A stretch of 64,000 nucleotides of DNA from Macrostomum hystrix (Eukaryota; Platyhelminthes; Macrostomidae): the NCBI GenBank assembly GCA_950097015.1, contig CATNEN010000003.1, positions 12,305,501-12,369,500 on the forward strand. The letters run 5' to 3'. Under the pieces are notes generated by a model, which searched no databases, had not been told where the DNA came from, and was given only the letters and a program-made list of their open reading frames with translations. A program made the translations under genes and the position numbers. This document shows, piece by piece, positions 47,986-60,858 of this stretch (its first letter is position 1; each line of letters begins with the position of its first letter).

Positions 47986-50900
47986 ATGGCAGCACAGGTG
48001 CAGAACAGCCTGCAGTGGTATGACTACCTGGTCTTCGGTCTAGTTTTGGCCGTCTCTGGCGGGGTCGGCATTTTCTTTGCCATCAGGGCGCGAAAAAATG
48101 CTTCCCAGGAAGAGTACCTGCTGGCTAGCAAGCAGCTCACGGTGGGACCGATTGCGATGTCACTTTTAGCCAGCTTCATCTCCGCCATCACCTTGCTGGG
48201 TATGGACTAATGGGATTTGGGAGAATGGCTTAGGAATATACTTCCCTCCTGATCTCTAGATTGCAATGAGCTCCATCGACTTTCTCACTCTATCTGTATC
48301 TACCATCACTCTCAATATATCTACTCTATTCTCTATATATCTACTCTCACACTCTCTATATCTACTCTCACTCTCTCAATATATATTCTCACGCTCTATT
48401 TATCTACTCTTACTTCTCACTGTATCTACTCTCAGTCTCTCTCTGTATCTACTCTCTCTCTCTTTATCTACTCTCACTCTCTCGGTATCTACTCTTAGTC
48501 TCTCTGTATCTACTCTCACTCACTCTGTATCTACTCTCAATCACTCTGTATCTACTCTCACTCTCTCTTTATCTACTCTCACTCTCTCGGTATCTACTCT
48601 TAGTCTCTCTGTATCTACTCTCAGTCTCTCTCTATATCAACTCTCACTCTCTCTGTATCTACTCTCACTCTCTCTTTATCTACTCTCACTCTCTCTGTAT
48701 CTACTCTCAGTCTCTCTGCATCTACTCTCAGTCTCTCTGTATCTACTCTCACTCTCTCTGCATCTACTCTCAGTATCTCTGTATCTACTCTCACTCTCTC
48801 TGCATCTACTCTCAGTCTCTCTGTATCTACTCTCACTCTCTGTATCTACTCCACCCACAGGCACACCATCTGAGATCTACGTGTACGGGACGCAGTACGT
48901 CTGGATTGGCGTATCTTATTTCTTTGTCATCCTGGCTGCAAACGAAATCTTCATTCCGGTGTTCCATCGGCTGAGAGTGAACACCTCCTATCAGTATCTG
49001 AGGCTGCGGTTTCACAAGTCCGTTCAAATCGCCGGCTCCATCAGCTTCTGCGTCCAGATGGTACTCTACATGGGCATTGTTATCTATGCTCCCTCACTGG
49101 CTCTCAGTCAAGGTGAGGCCGCCAATCGTTGTTTTCTTGGTCGATTCTGAGTCGGTTCTTAAGTCGATTTTGAGTCGGTTCTTAAGTCAATTTTGAGTCG
49201 GTTCTTAAGTCGATTTTGAGTCGGTTCTTAAGTCGATTCTGAGTCGGTTCTTAAGTCAATTTTGAGTCGGTTCTTAAGTCGATTTTGAGTCGGTTCTTAA
49301 GTCAATTTTGAGTCGGTTCTTAAGTCGATTTGAGTCGGTTCTTAAGTCGATTTGAGTCGGTTCTTAAGTCGATTTTGAGTCGGTTCTTAAGTCGATTTTG
49401 AGTCGGTTCTTAAGTCGATTTTGAGTCGGTTCTTAAGTCGATTTTGAGTCGGTTCTTAAGTCGATTTTGAGTCGGTTCTTAAGTCGATTTTGAGTCGGTT
49501 CTTAAGTCGATTTTGAGTCGGTTCTTAAGTCGATTTTGAGTCGGTTCTTAAGTCGATTTTGAGTCGGTTCTTAAGTCGATTTTGAGTCGGTTCTTAAGTC
49601 GATTTTGAGTCGGTTCTTAAGTCGATTTTGAGTCGGTTCTTAAGTCGATTTTGAGTCGGTTCTTAAGTCGGTTTTATTGTGTATTCTTAAGTCGATTCCA
49701 GTGTAGATTCTTCAGTGGATTCCAGTGTTAATTCCTAAGGCGATTCGCATTGACATTCGTACTGGTCATATCATTTTAGTCACAGGTTTTAACGTCTGGA
49801 TCGCCGTAGCTTCAATTGGTTTGGTCGCCACATTCTACACTAGCATTGTGAGTTTGAATCCCATTTGTGATCTTATCATCCCTTGTTATCCCACCGGGTT
49901 GACTAAGATCAGAAATAACCCATTCAGGGTGGCATCAAGGCCGTAGTCTGGACTGATGTCTTCCAAATCGTCATGATGTTGACGGGTCTGCTGGCTACGC
50001 TGATTCGCGGCGTCATGGTTATTGGCGGCTTCGGTGTGATGTGGGAGCGAGCCCAGGAAGGACAGAGGATAGAGTTTTTCAAGTGAGAGGTCACAGCTGA
50101 AAGTTGAATGTACTTTTTGTGCTCATGATTTTAAATATATTTATATATATGATACTGACCTGTTAGACATAGGATACTGACCTTTTAGACATAGGATACT
50201 GACCTGTTAGACATAGGATACTGACCTGTTAGACATAGGATACTGACCTGTTAGACATAGGATACTGACCTGTTAGACATAGGATACTGACCTATTAGAC
50301 ATAGGATACTGACCTATTAGACATAGGATACTGACCTATTAGACATAGGATACTGACCTATTAGACATAGGATACTGACCTGTTAGACATAGGATACTGA
50401 CCTATTAGACATAGGATACTGACCTATTAGACATAGGATACTGACCTGTTAGACATAGGATACTGACCTGTTAGACATAGAATACTGACCTGTTAGACAT
50501 AGGATACTGACCTGTTAGACATAGAATACTGACCTGTTAGACATAGGATACTGACCTGTTAGACATAGGATACTGACCTGTTAGACATAGGATACTGACC
50601 TGTTAGACATAGGATACTGACCTGTTAGACATAGGATACTGACCTATTAGACATAGGATACTGACCTATTAGACATAGGATACTGACCTGTTAGACATAG
50701 GATACTGACCTATTAGACATAGGATACTGACCTATTAGACATAGGATACTGACCTATTAGACATAGGATACTGACCTGTTAGACATAGGATACTGACCTG
50801 TTAGACATAGGATACTGACCTGTTAGACATAGGATACTGACCTGTTAGACATAGAATACTGACCTGTATTCTAAAAAATGGAAAAGCAGGACATATTTTC

Positions 50901-53900
50901 AAAACCAATTGGCAGTCTCTCTCTGGACCCAACCGAGAGGCACACGTTGTGGACTCAAATCGTGGCGAACACATTCGTCTGGCTATCTATCTACGGTATC
51001 AATCAGACCATGGTTCAGCGCTGTCTAAGCTTGAGCTCGCTTCGACAGATTAAACTGTGAGAAATGCATTTTTTCATTCCTACTCATAGTAGTGAGGAAA
51101 GTGCTAAAAAATCTAGTTTTTAATAAACTCAGGGCCTACTGGCTAAACATGCCCGGGTTGTTCCTTCTGATGCTGACCTGTTCCATCTGCGGCATGATCA
51201 TATTTGCTGCCTACGGTACCTGCGATCCACTGCTGCAAGGTCGGATTACTGCCAATGACCAGGTTTGTTTGTTATAATCATATACTCGTTCGAAGAGTGG
51301 ATTACATATGGAGCACTAGATAGATCCAGGAGAGATAAGACACGGAGGATGAGACTGTCGAGAAATGTGACACGGGAGATATGAGACACCGGAGAGATAA
51401 GGCACGAGATAAATAAGACAGGTGAGAGATGAGGCAGGTGAAATGAGACAGGTGAGATGAGACAGTGGAGTGATGAGACAGGGGAGAGATGAGACAGGAG
51501 AGAGATGAGACAGGGGAGAGATGAGACAGAGGAGAGTTGAGACAAGGGAGAGATGAGACAGGAGAGAGTTGAGACAGGGGAGAGATGAGACAGGGGAGAG
51601 TTGAGACAGGGGAGAGTTGAGACAGGGGAGAGTTGAGACAGAGGAGAGTTGAGACAGGGGAGAGTTGAGACAGGGGAGAGTTGAGACAGGGGAGAGTTGA
51701 GACAGGGGAGAGTTGAGACAGGGGAGAGTTGAGACAGGGGAGAGTTGAGACAGGGGAGAGTTGAGACAGGTGAGAGATGAGACAGGTGAGAGACGAGACA
51801 GGTGAGAGACGAGGCATGGCAGATGAGACAGGGGAGAGTTGAGACAGGTGAGAGATGAGACAGGGAAGAGTTGAGACAGGGGAGAGTTGAGACAGGAGAG
51901 AGATGAGACAGGGGAGAGTTGAGACAGGGGAGAGATGAGACAGGGGAGAGATGAGACAGGGGAGAGTTGAGACAGGGGAGAGTTGAGACAGGGGAGAGAT
52001 GAGACAGGGGAGAGTTGAGACAGGGGAGAGTTGAGACAGGGGAGAGATGAGACAGGGGAGAGTTGAGACAGGGGAGAGTTGAGACACGGGAGAGTTGAGA
52101 CAAGGGAGAGATGAGACAGGAGAGAGATGAGACAGGGGAGAGTTGAGACAGGGGAGAGTTGAGACAGGGGAGAGATGAGACAGGAGAGAGATGAGACAGG
52201 GGAGAGTTGAGACAGGGGAGAGTTGAGACAGGGGAGAGTTGAGACAGGGGAGAGATGAGACAGGGGAGAGTTGAGACAGGGGAGAGTTGAGACAGGGGAG
52301 AGTTGAGACAGGGGAGAGATGAGACAGGAGAGAGATGAGACAGGGGAGAGTTGAGACAGGGGAGAGTTGAGACAGGGGAGAGTTGAGACAGGAGAGAGAT
52401 GAGACAGGGGAGAGTTAAGACAGGGGAGAGTTGAGACAGGGGAGAGTTGAGACAGAGGAGAGTTGAGACAGGGGAGAGTTGAGACAGGGGAGAGTTGAGA
52501 CAGGGGAGAGTTGAGACAGAGGAGAGTTGAGACAGGGGAGAGTTGAGACAGGGGAGAGTTGAGACAGGGGAGAGTTGAGACAGGGGAGAGTTGAGACAGG
52601 GGAGAGTTGAGACAGGTGAGAGATGAGACAGGGGAGAGTTGAGACAGGGGAGAGTTGAGACAGGAGAGAGTTGAGACAGGGGAGAGATGAGACAGGAGAG
52701 AGATGAGACAGGGGAGAGTTGAGACAGGGGAGAGTTGAGACAGGGGAGAGTTGAGACAGGGGAGAGTTAAGACAGGAGAGAGATGAGACAGGGGAGAGTT
52801 GAGACAGGGGAGAGTTGAGACAGGAGAGAGTTGAGACAGGGGAGAGTTAAGACAGGGGAGAGTTGAGACAGGGGAGAGTTGAGACAAGGGAGAGATGAGA
52901 CAGGAGAGAGATGAGACAGGGGAGAGTTGAGACAGGGGAGAGTTGAGACAGGGGAGAGATGAGACAGGGGAGAGTTGAGACAGAAGAGAGTTGAGACAGG
53001 GGAGAGATGAGACAGGAGAGAGATGAGACAGGGGAGAGTTGAGACAGGGGAGAGTTAAGACAGGAGAGAGATGAGACAGGAGAGAGTTGAGACAGGGGAG
53101 AGTTGAGACAGGGGAGAGTTGAGACAGGTGAGAGATGAGACAGGTGAGAGACGAGACAGGTGAGAGACGAGGCATGGCAGATGAGACAGGGGAGAGTTGA
53201 GACAGGTGAGAGATGAGACAGGGAAGAGTTGAGACAGGGGAGAGTTGAGACAGGGGAGAGATGAGACAGGAGAGAGTTGAGACAGGGGAGAGTTGAGACA
53301 GGGGAGAGTTGAGACAGGGGAGAGTTGAGACAGGGGAGAGTTGAGACAGGGGAGAGTTGAGACAGGGGAGAGATGAGACAGGAGAGAGATGAGACAGGGG
53401 AGAGTTGAGACAGGGGAGAGATGAGACAGGGGAGAGTTGAGACAGGTGAGAGACGAGGCATGGCAGATGAGACAGGGGAGAGTTGAGACAGGTGAGAGAT
53501 GAGACAGGGGAGAGTTGAGACAGGGGAGAGTTGAGACAGGGGAGAGATGAGACAGGAGAGAGTTGAGACAGGGGAGAGTTGAGACAGGGGAGAGTTGAGA
53601 CAGGGGAGAGTTGAGACAGGGGAGAGTTGAGACAGGGGAGAGTTGAGACAGGGGAGAGATGAGACAGGAGAGAGATGAGACAGGGGAGAGTTGAGACAGG
53701 GGAGAGATGAGACAGGTGAGAGTTGAGACAGGGGAGAGTTGAGACAGGGGAGAGTTGAGACAGGGGAGAGTTGAGACAGGGGAGAGTTGAGACAGGGGAG
53801 AGTTGAGACAGGGGAGAGTTGAGACAGGGGAGAGATGAGACAGGAGAGAGATGAGACAGGGGAGAGTTGAGACAGGGGAGAGATGAGACAGGTGAGAGTT

Positions 53901-56900
53901 GAGACAGGGGAGAGTTGAGACAGGGGAGAGTTGAGACAGGGGAGAGTTGAGACAGGGGAGAGTTGAGACAGGAGAGAGTTGAGACAGGGGAGAGTTGAGA
54001 CAGGGGAGAGTTGAGACAGGGGAGAGATGAGACAGGGGAGAGATGAGACAGGGGAGAGTTGAGACAGGGGAGAGTTGAGACAGGGGAGAGATGAGACAGG
54101 GGAGAGTTGAGACAGGGGAGAGTTGAGACACGGGAGAGATGAGACACGGAAGAGATGAGACAGGGGAGAGATGAGACACGGGAGAGATGAGACAGGGAAG
54201 AGATGAGACACGGGAGAGATGAGACAGGGGAGAGATGAGACACGGAAGAGATGAGACAGGGGAGAGATGAGACACGGGAGAGATGAGACACGGGAGAGAT
54301 GAGACAGGGGAGAGATGAGACAGGGGAGAGTTGAGACAGGGAAGAGTTGAGACAGGGAAGAGTTGAGACAGGGGAGAGATGAAACAAGAAGATGATAGAG
54401 GATTTATTATTTGCCTATATCATGAATCCTAGATATTCTGGGTTTTTCATATAAAATTCTTGCATAAATGAACAAAGCGGTTGCTCATAGGAATGCCTCA
54501 TATTTTATGCATGTTCTAAATAATTAGCTATTCAAAAAACGGCACAAAATGTTGCAGCTTCTACCTCTGTTTGTCATGGATTATTTGCATTCGATTCCGC
54601 TGCTACCAGGCATATTTGTGGCTTCAGTATTCAGTGGTGCACTCAGGTGATTTGTTTGTTTACCTAACTTTCTTGAATCGATTTTGAAAGCTAGGAGAAC
54701 TACATTTATCTGTATTTATTCGTGACAAGTAACTTATTCAGCAGAAGCACAGAACAACAAGAGAATATCATTTTGTTTTAATTAAGAGCGTAAATGAATT
54801 CTTTTTTTCGATGAAATGCACAAAAAACTAAAAATATGCGCACTATTCTACTTACAGTACAGTGTCATCCGGCGTAAATTCCTTGGCTTCAGTAACGGTA
54901 AATGATATTCTTGACAGGGCGCTAATCAATTATACTGAGAAGAAGAAGACTATTTTGTGCAAAGTGATTGGTAAGTAAGCATGTTTCAACGTTGTGTTAA
55001 CATATTTAGAACAATAGCGACTCGACAATAGTATTTGAAAATCTGATTTCAGCTGCTCTGTACGGTCTATTAAGCCTAGTCTTTGCTGTATTGGCCTCGG
55101 TGATGGGACCTGTTTTGCAGGTCAGACTTTTTATTACATTTACTAAAGTAATGGTATAGTTAGTTATACCTTGAGAACAACATATTTCAGGCCGCGCTAG
55201 GAATCTTCGGAATGGTTGGCGGGCCGCTGATGGGCGTGTTCACTCTTGGCATGTTCTTTCGGGTGGCTACCTGGAAGGTGAGACCTGAAATTTGCAGCGC
55301 CACCCCATGGGAGTGACATTCCATTCCAAGGAGTGACATTCCATCCCAAGGAGTGACATTCCATTCCAAGGAGTGACATTCCATCCCAAGGAGTGAGATC
55401 CCATTCCAAGGAGTGACATCCCATCCTAAGGACAACCCAATTCCAGTGAGTGACACCTCATCCCAGTGAGTAACACTCAATCTCAAGGAGTGACACCCAA
55501 TCCCAGTGAGTGACACCCCATTCCAAGTGAGTGAGACCTCATTACAAGGAGTGACATCCATTTTCCAGTGAGTGACACCTCATTCCCCCCAGTGAGTGAC
55601 ACCCCAACCCAAAGAGTGATATCATCCCGAGGAATGCCCCAGCAACAGTAAGTGCCACCCAATTCTAGTAAGTGGCACCTCATCCTAGTCATTTAGTATG
55701 ACACCGATCCATTGATTTATCAATATTGATTTTGAATTGGTGCCAATCAGGGCGCCATAGCGGGCCACCTGGTCAGTCAAATCCTGGTGTTCTGGATCGG
55801 TTTCGGCTACTATGTCCACCAAGTTAAAGCTCCAACTAAACCGATGTTCACGCACAACTGCACTGTCGAAGATCTGGGAGGTCTAAATGCCAGCGCGACT
55901 GTGACAATTGGTTCCAGCTTAGCAAATGTGACGCCGACAAATGCGCCAAGGTTAAATAACATTTTTTTATTTAGTCATTAGGATAAATCATTGAATATGC
56001 ATTGTTAAATTAAAATTTAATTTCGTAAGAGGATTCAGAAAGGATTCGATTTACATATAACAAAAACTGACATTATTAAAAAATGAGAACGAAATATTTT
56101 TTTATGATTTCGATTTTAAGAACTTTGTTTATTTCGTGACTAAAAAGTAACAAAAAAATTACTTTATCCCCAAAAAATAATTTTTAAATAAAAATTTACT
56201 TTAAAAAATATTCTTACAGTTTTTACTTTCATTGTAATATTTATATATTTATATAATATAGTGATATATTTTAACAAAAAAGTTTAGAAAAACCAAAAAT
56301 TAATTTAAAATTAAAGTAATTCTTATTATAATATTTTTTTCTTAGCTTGTACCATGATTTTAAAAAAATATATTTTTTTAAATGGTACATAATAAAACCT
56401 GCTAGATACGATATGTCTCATACGATTAATATAAAAACTAAAACTTTTTCCTTATTTCAGCGTGCCCTATATTCTACCTGTCTACAAGGTGTCCTATACC
56501 TGGTACGCTATGTACGGTTGGCTAGCGGCCATTGTAGTTGGATTGATTGTCAGCCTGATAACCAGAGGTAATTATAATTCGAAAATTGCATTAGAGATTT
56601 AAATATATTAATTCATCTTTTGAGACTCAGGTCAGCCCTGAGTCAGGTGAGAGATGTTAGACTAGCATGTTAGACACAGACGACATGTTAGACACGGAGA
56701 CAACATGATGAAAAAATTGTTAAGCCGTCTAAAAAAACCATTTCTTAAAACTGATCTTCTCAGACCGAGAGGCGGAGAAGTGCATTCCGCGCGACTATTT
56801 CACGCCAATGGTTCGGCACTTCATGAAGCCCAGCCAGGAGGATGTTCAACGCAAGCTGAGCAGACAGAAGGAGCAGCAGCAGGAGGAGCTGGACAAGATG

Positions 56901-57573
56901 GCCGCAATATTGAAACAGGATCAAGATCAAAATGGCAGATTCGAATTCGATATGTCGCCTTCGGGCCTGGTACTAGCTTAACTGGGCTGTTAATAGATTA
57001 GACTGACCTAGGTGTCAGGAACTGTGTCAGAGCCATCTGGGTGTCAGGGATAGTGGGTGTCAGGGATAGTGGTTGTCAGGGATAGTGGGTGTCAGGAACT
57101 GTGTCAGAGCCATCTGGGTGTCAGGGATAGTGGTTGTCAGGGATAGTGGGTGTCAGGGATAGTGGGTGTCAGGGATAGTGGGTGTCAGAGATAGCGGGTG
57201 TCAGGGATAGTGGGTGTCAGGGAGTCAGGGATAGTGGGTGTCAGGGATAGTGGGTGTCAGGGATAGTGTGTGTCAGGGATAGTGGGTGTCAGAGATAGCG
57301 GGTGTCAGGCATAGTGGGTTTCAGGGATAGTGGGTGTCAGGCATAGTGGGTGTCAGGGATAGTGGGTGTCAGGATAGTGGGTGTCAGCGATAGTGGGTGT
57401 CAGGGAACTGGGTGTCAGGGAAATAGCTGTTAATAATAACGGATTGTGAATCAATCAAAAAGTGAACTACTGCCAGCATCGTTGATCATCGCTCAATTAC
57501 ACCCTATAAATATTTGCAGCCGCGTTATGCAACAGCTGCTGACGAAGACAATTGCTGGAACACGAAGCTCTGA
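47986..57573 (+). CDS. SLC5-family sodium-coupled solute transporter (SMCT/SMVT-like), complete
   Basis: Exons: 47986-48199, 48861-49112, 49780-49847, 49928-50082, 50916-51056, 51133-51262, 54558-54646, 54858-54970, 55053-55120, 55191-55277, 55751-55950, 56461-56567, 56764-56969, 57520-57573. All phases agree (627 aa). Reading through the last donor instead stops at 56981 (613 aa). The start has context TAGCCATGG. Landmarks of the SLC5A5/6/8/12 branch: [20 protein letters not shown] (TM1), [90 protein letters not shown] (sodium-site serines), [20 protein letters not shown]. About 13 membrane helices are expected. Known relatives import monocarboxylates, biotin/pantothenate or iodide with sodium; the substrate here cannot be told. 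A charged Gln-rich cytosolic tail ends the protein. Six introns are dominated by minisatellites. Confidence 0.92.
48285..48850. repeat. Minisatellite, 18-21 bp unit, SLC5 intron 1
   Basis: The pyrimidine-rich unit CTCTCTGTATCTACTCTCA is irregular at the left end. It runs almost to the acceptor at 48860, where ...TCTACTCCACCCACAG forms the polypyrimidine tract. Confidence 0.95.
49145..49670. repeat. Minisatellite, 23-bp unit, SLC5 intron 2
   Basis: The unit contains TAAGTCGATTTTGAGTCGGT, about 22 copies, with occasional TCAATTTT variants only in the left half. Confidence 0.96.
50148..50868. repeat. Minisatellite, 22-bp unit, SLC5 intron 4
   Basis: The unit contains GATACTGACCTGTTAGACAT, about 32 copies. 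A CTATT variant occurs in clusters that repeat in the same order, indicating block duplication. Confidence 0.97.
51320..54385. repeat. Minisatellite, 16-bp unit, ~3.07 kb, SLC5 intron 6
   Basis: The unit is GAGACAGGGGAGAGTT / GAGACAGGGGAGAGAT, about 190 copies. A marker variant containing CGAGGCATGGCAGATGAGAC occurs near 51810, 53170 and 53460 with matching neighbours, showing long block duplications. The left edge and last ~250 bp carry GACACGGG variants like the arrays at 3.2 and 30.7 kb. No stop occurs for long stretches in several frames because of composition only. Confidence 0.98.
55310..55690. repeat. Degenerate minisatellite, ~20-bp unit, SLC5 intron 10
   Basis: The unit is GAGTGACATTCCATTCCAAG. 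It is regular at the left and decays rightward (GAGTGACACCCCA...). Confidence 0.9.
57005..57425. repeat. Minisatellite, 16-bp unit, 3' end of SLC5 gene
   Basis: The unit GTGTCAGGGATAGTGG is interspersed with GTGTCAGGAACTGTGTCAGA. It lies between the first in-frame stop (56979) and the exon-like block at 57520, as expected if it too is intronic. Confidence 0.95.
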
Positions 57574-57870
57574 AGTACGGAAGAAACATCGATGGACAAC
57601 TTGACTGGTATTGGAACTATAGTCAACGACACTTACACCTATCACTTTTTGCACTGTGGCACCATATGAAAAATATTATTTTATCCACGCTTTTTTGTTT
57701 TTTAATTTTTAACTCACAAATGTAACTAGAACATGCGTTCCTCGTTTATTAATCTACAGAAAGTCGTTACCTAAAGAATTTTAAAGAAAGCGAAATATAT
57801 CAATTCATGTTTAATTAGTGCTTAATCCACAAACTACATTTATGGAAAAGCACAGTTCTTTTAAAGAATA
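57574..57870. other. Probable 3' UTR of SLC5 gene
   Basis: AT-rich unique sequence after the distal stop; no canonical polyadenylation hexamer was found. Confidence 0.35.
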
Positions 57871-58065
57871 CAGGGGCTGTAGCCCAGTGGTTAGAGGGTC
57901 GAACTCTCTGCTTGAAGGTCGGGGGTTCGACTCCCGACTCCATTGGTAAATATTGTGTCCTGTAGCAACACACTATAATCTGCATTGCCTGGAGCTGTTC
58001 AATGGGTACCAGAATTAATGGGTACCAGCCATACACGGCCTTCGGATAAAATTTGATACGATATA
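57871..58065 (+). mobile_element. tRNA-derived SINE, family 2, copy 2
   Basis: The head GGCTGTAGCCCAGTGGTTAG (A box) and GGGGGTTCGACTCCCGACTC (B box) are well preserved. The body CTGCATTGCCTGGAGCTGTT matches the copy at 36491. No acceptor stem pairs, so it is a SINE and not a tRNA gene. Confidence 0.8.
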
Positions 58066-59035
58066 ATTGATTTGCAAATCTAAAAATCATTTTTTTAACT
58101 GATTAGATAAAATAAAGTTTATTTTCAAGTAAAATATAGAAATTAATTTCTGACACTGCGAACTCAGTCAGAAGCAAAACGAAATCAAACCGATACTGAC
58201 TTAATGCAGCCCAACTGACTAAAAATGTCACACTGCAGGGCGTTGAATTTTAGGGTATTTGAATAGTCTTATCATGATTTGGCAAACGTCTTTTACTGCG
58301 TAATTTTTTGTGGTCACAGGAAGTCTGCCTTATAGTCCATAGGCTATATACTATCTATACTCGTGTATATAGCCCAAGGCCAGCTTTTAAACTTTTGTTC
58401 GAGCTAAAAATGTACATCCGCACATAACTATTAACCCCATGCAAATGTAAAATCAGGGCACGGAATATGTTTAAAGAGCCATGCCTGCCTATTGGTTTCT
58501 TAAAATTTTATAGTCTATGCCTCTAAGGCCAGATTTAAATTTCTGTCCAGGCTATGTACATTCACACTTTCTACCCTGGCCTCAAGTCCACTGTGCAAGC
58601 GAGATGGTTTTGTTAATCCTTTTCGGCTGCAAGGGCTTTGCATATCCTTTTATGGATAGGATATCCTTTTCATGCCGAGGCCAGAAAATTGGAAACTCCA
58701 TTCCGGCCGACTTGTTCAGCAGGCCTAACCATAGACTATCGCATGAGAATTTGACTACTGCTTTGCAAAGCCCTTGCAGCCGAGAAGGATTAAGTCCTTC
58801 GAGAAGGAGAGTCTTCGAATCAGTTAAAATAGCTGACCCAAAGCCAGAAGAAATTTTAAACACCTACAAAACTAGATACGTGATTCATTAGGTCCTTGCT
58901 GTTTCATCTTCATCTCTTCTCTCTTCATCTCTTCATCTTCATCTTTCATCTTCACTCTGTGTCTTGATGGCTTGGCCGTCGTGAGTCAATTGCACAGTAA
59001 AGTATACACTACTTTATCACTGGAATATTCGAGCA
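58066..59035. other. Intergenic region with a foldback structure
   Basis: Holds a 30-base inverted repeat with one mismatch: arm 58613-58642 (TTTTCGGCTGCAAGGGCTTT) and arm 58764-58793, separated by 121 bases, probably a small foldback element. Two diverged copies of a segment starting AGTCCATAGGC / AGTCTATGCC lie to its left. The open frame across it is not conserved-looking. Just upstream of 59036 a CTTCATCT-rich stretch could be promoter. Confidence 0.55.
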
Positions 59036-60121
59036 ATGTTCCTAGAAACAACTGTCTGCAGTGTTCTGATGGCCTTTCTGTTGCTGAATTTTTCGACTGC
59101 AAGCAGCCCAGAACCTCTGTCAACGTCTGCGTCGCTGCAGTATCGACAGCGCTGTTGGAAAGCCAACTACAGCAGTCCGGACCGTCAGCCAGTGGACCAC
59201 ACGCCTCGACCGTTCCTGATCAGCGCTGGACCAGCTCAGTGCCGCGGAGACATCTTCCTGCTGATCTTCGTGCAGTCGGCAGTGCAGAATCGAGCTCGAC
59301 GCGACCTCATCCGAGCCACCTGGGCCTCCGTAACAAACATCGGCGGCGACCGTCTACAGACGCTCTTCTTCGTCGGCAGGACTAGCGAACCGAGTCAAGA
59401 TGAAGCTCTGCGCCGAGAGAGTGACACTCGAGCGGACATTGTGCAGGCAGACTTCGTCGACTCCTACAGGAACCTCACCTACAAGCACCTGTACGCACTG
59501 AAGTGGATCGCCGAGAGCTGCAGCTCTGTTCGCTACGTCATGAAGCTCGACGACGATGTCGTAGTGAATGTGTTCACGCTGCGGGAGTCGTTGCGGGAGG
59601 TCGTGGGCTCGAGGAGTGGAGACTTCTTTTACTGCCAGGTGATTTCCCGAGTTTTAAGAGCTTTCAATTTGCAAATTTGTAAATTTTGAGGTCTTTAAAA
59701 AGCTGCCAATCTAATATTTATACAGGTGAGTCGCGTTAAGCCAATCAGAAATATGGGAATTAAGTGGTATGTCTCCTTTGACGAGTACCCAGGCGATACG
59801 TACCCTGACTACTGCAAAGGCTACGGCTACGTGATGAATGCCGGCCTCATCAAGAAGCTGCACCATTGCGCCAAGTGGCGTCGAATGTTCTGGATCGACG
59901 ACGTTTTCGTGTCGGGCGACCTGGCGAGCGCTCTGAACGCACCGCGCATCCAATGGGAGGACGGCTGGGACGCCAAGCAGCTGCACCCGCGACTGGCGGG
60001 TCCCGAGGCAGCGCAGATGTCAGTGGCCAACGCCGGTGGCAACAACGTGGTGCCATCGCTGCACCGGCGTGTGTGGCGTGCCATCGTCAGGTTCAGCGAC
60101 TGGGGCCGGGAGGACTACTAA
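59036..60121 (+). CDS. Beta-1,3-glycosyltransferase, GT31 (beta3GalT-like), two exons
   Basis: Exons are 59036-59638 (donor GTGATT) and 59726-60121 (acceptor TATACAG, TAA), joined in phase 0 for 332 residues. Residues 7-22 form a hydrophobic signal-anchor, so a type II Golgi enzyme or, if cleaved, a secreted form. Family motifs in order: RRDLIRATW (88-96), LFFVGRT (110-116), DSYRNLTYKHLYALKW (142-157), the metal-binding KLDDDVVVN (170-178), YPDYCKGYGYVMNAG (227-241) and IDDVFVSG (258-265, replacing the usual EDVxxG). Potential N-glycosylation at NYS 44. GT31 enzymes transfer Gal or GlcNAc from UDP-sugars in beta-1,3 linkage to glycoproteins, glycolipids or proteoglycan linkers. Acceptor specificity cannot be told. 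Length is normal to slightly short for the family. Confidence 0.9.
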
Positions 60122-60858
60122 GAAAGGAAGACAAAAACTGCATCTGGTTGAGACAAAGAAAGCGTCACTACAACATCAAGATTTTACTTTTTACTGTTGT
60201 AGTGATTTTACTTTCACTACAATATCATTAGCGCTATCAAGGCGGACCATTTGTTTACTCAGCTCCTTCATCGCGTTTCGGGGTCGCTCGTCAGGGTGGC
60301 CAGAAATTTCTCTGAACAAAGCTCTCCGTGCAATTCGAACCAGTTTTTCAAAATTCATTAGTCGCATATGTACTCCGTATGTATGATCGAGAACAAGTCG
60401 TTTCGTTTGTTTCGTTTCGTTTGTTTTTTTAAGTAAAATTGTTTGTTTTTTTTGGTGGGCAGACCAATATGTGTTTCTAATAGCAATATCAACGACCACA
60501 GAAAACTAATATATACACGTAGAAGCATTTCAAACTGCACACTCGTGCGATACTGTTACGCTGACATTAATAAGAGCTCTCAATTTTCTGCTGAGAGCGA
60601 AGAAGCACAAATGAGCACATTAGCAACTTCTTGTCCCTCCATCCCTGGATTCAACTTGCAAGCGGATAGAAAATAAGCAATGCGGCATTTATTGACCAAC
60701 GATAAAAGCGGTCTTTAATGTTTCCATTAATGACTTTTTTCTATGGCAGAAAGCCATATATTTCATGCATTTGAATCCGCTGGCGAGTCAACGAGTCAAG
60801 TAATTAACGAAAGTATTTTGTTTAGATCAAACAGTCCCATATACATTTTCCCTGTCTC
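60122..60858. other. 3' flank of GT31 gene, nothing further identified
   Basis: Unique sequence; contains TTTCGTTTGTTTCG-like simple stretches near 60400-60450. No supported gene. Confidence 0.4.

Noticed and set aside
51316-54387. Minus-strand frame of about 1023 residues ([13 protein letters not shown] repeats)
   Set aside because: It comes from a stop-free 16-bp purine-rich array, open in more than one frame at once. It is antisense to and inside an SLC5 intron.
30346-57573. PDZ protein and SLC5 transporter as physical partners because both are in the window
   Set aside because: The possible PDZ ligand on SLC5 is suggestive, but physical linkage 14 kb apart in an animal genome is no evidence of interaction.
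57871-57950. Functional tRNA gene
   Set aside because: A and B boxes are good but there is no acceptor-stem pairing, and a SINE body shared with 36491 follows.
58517-58891. 124-residue frame on the plus strand
   Set aside because: It spans a 30-base foldback structure and has no recognisable domain or splice context; it is better explained as a small repeat element.
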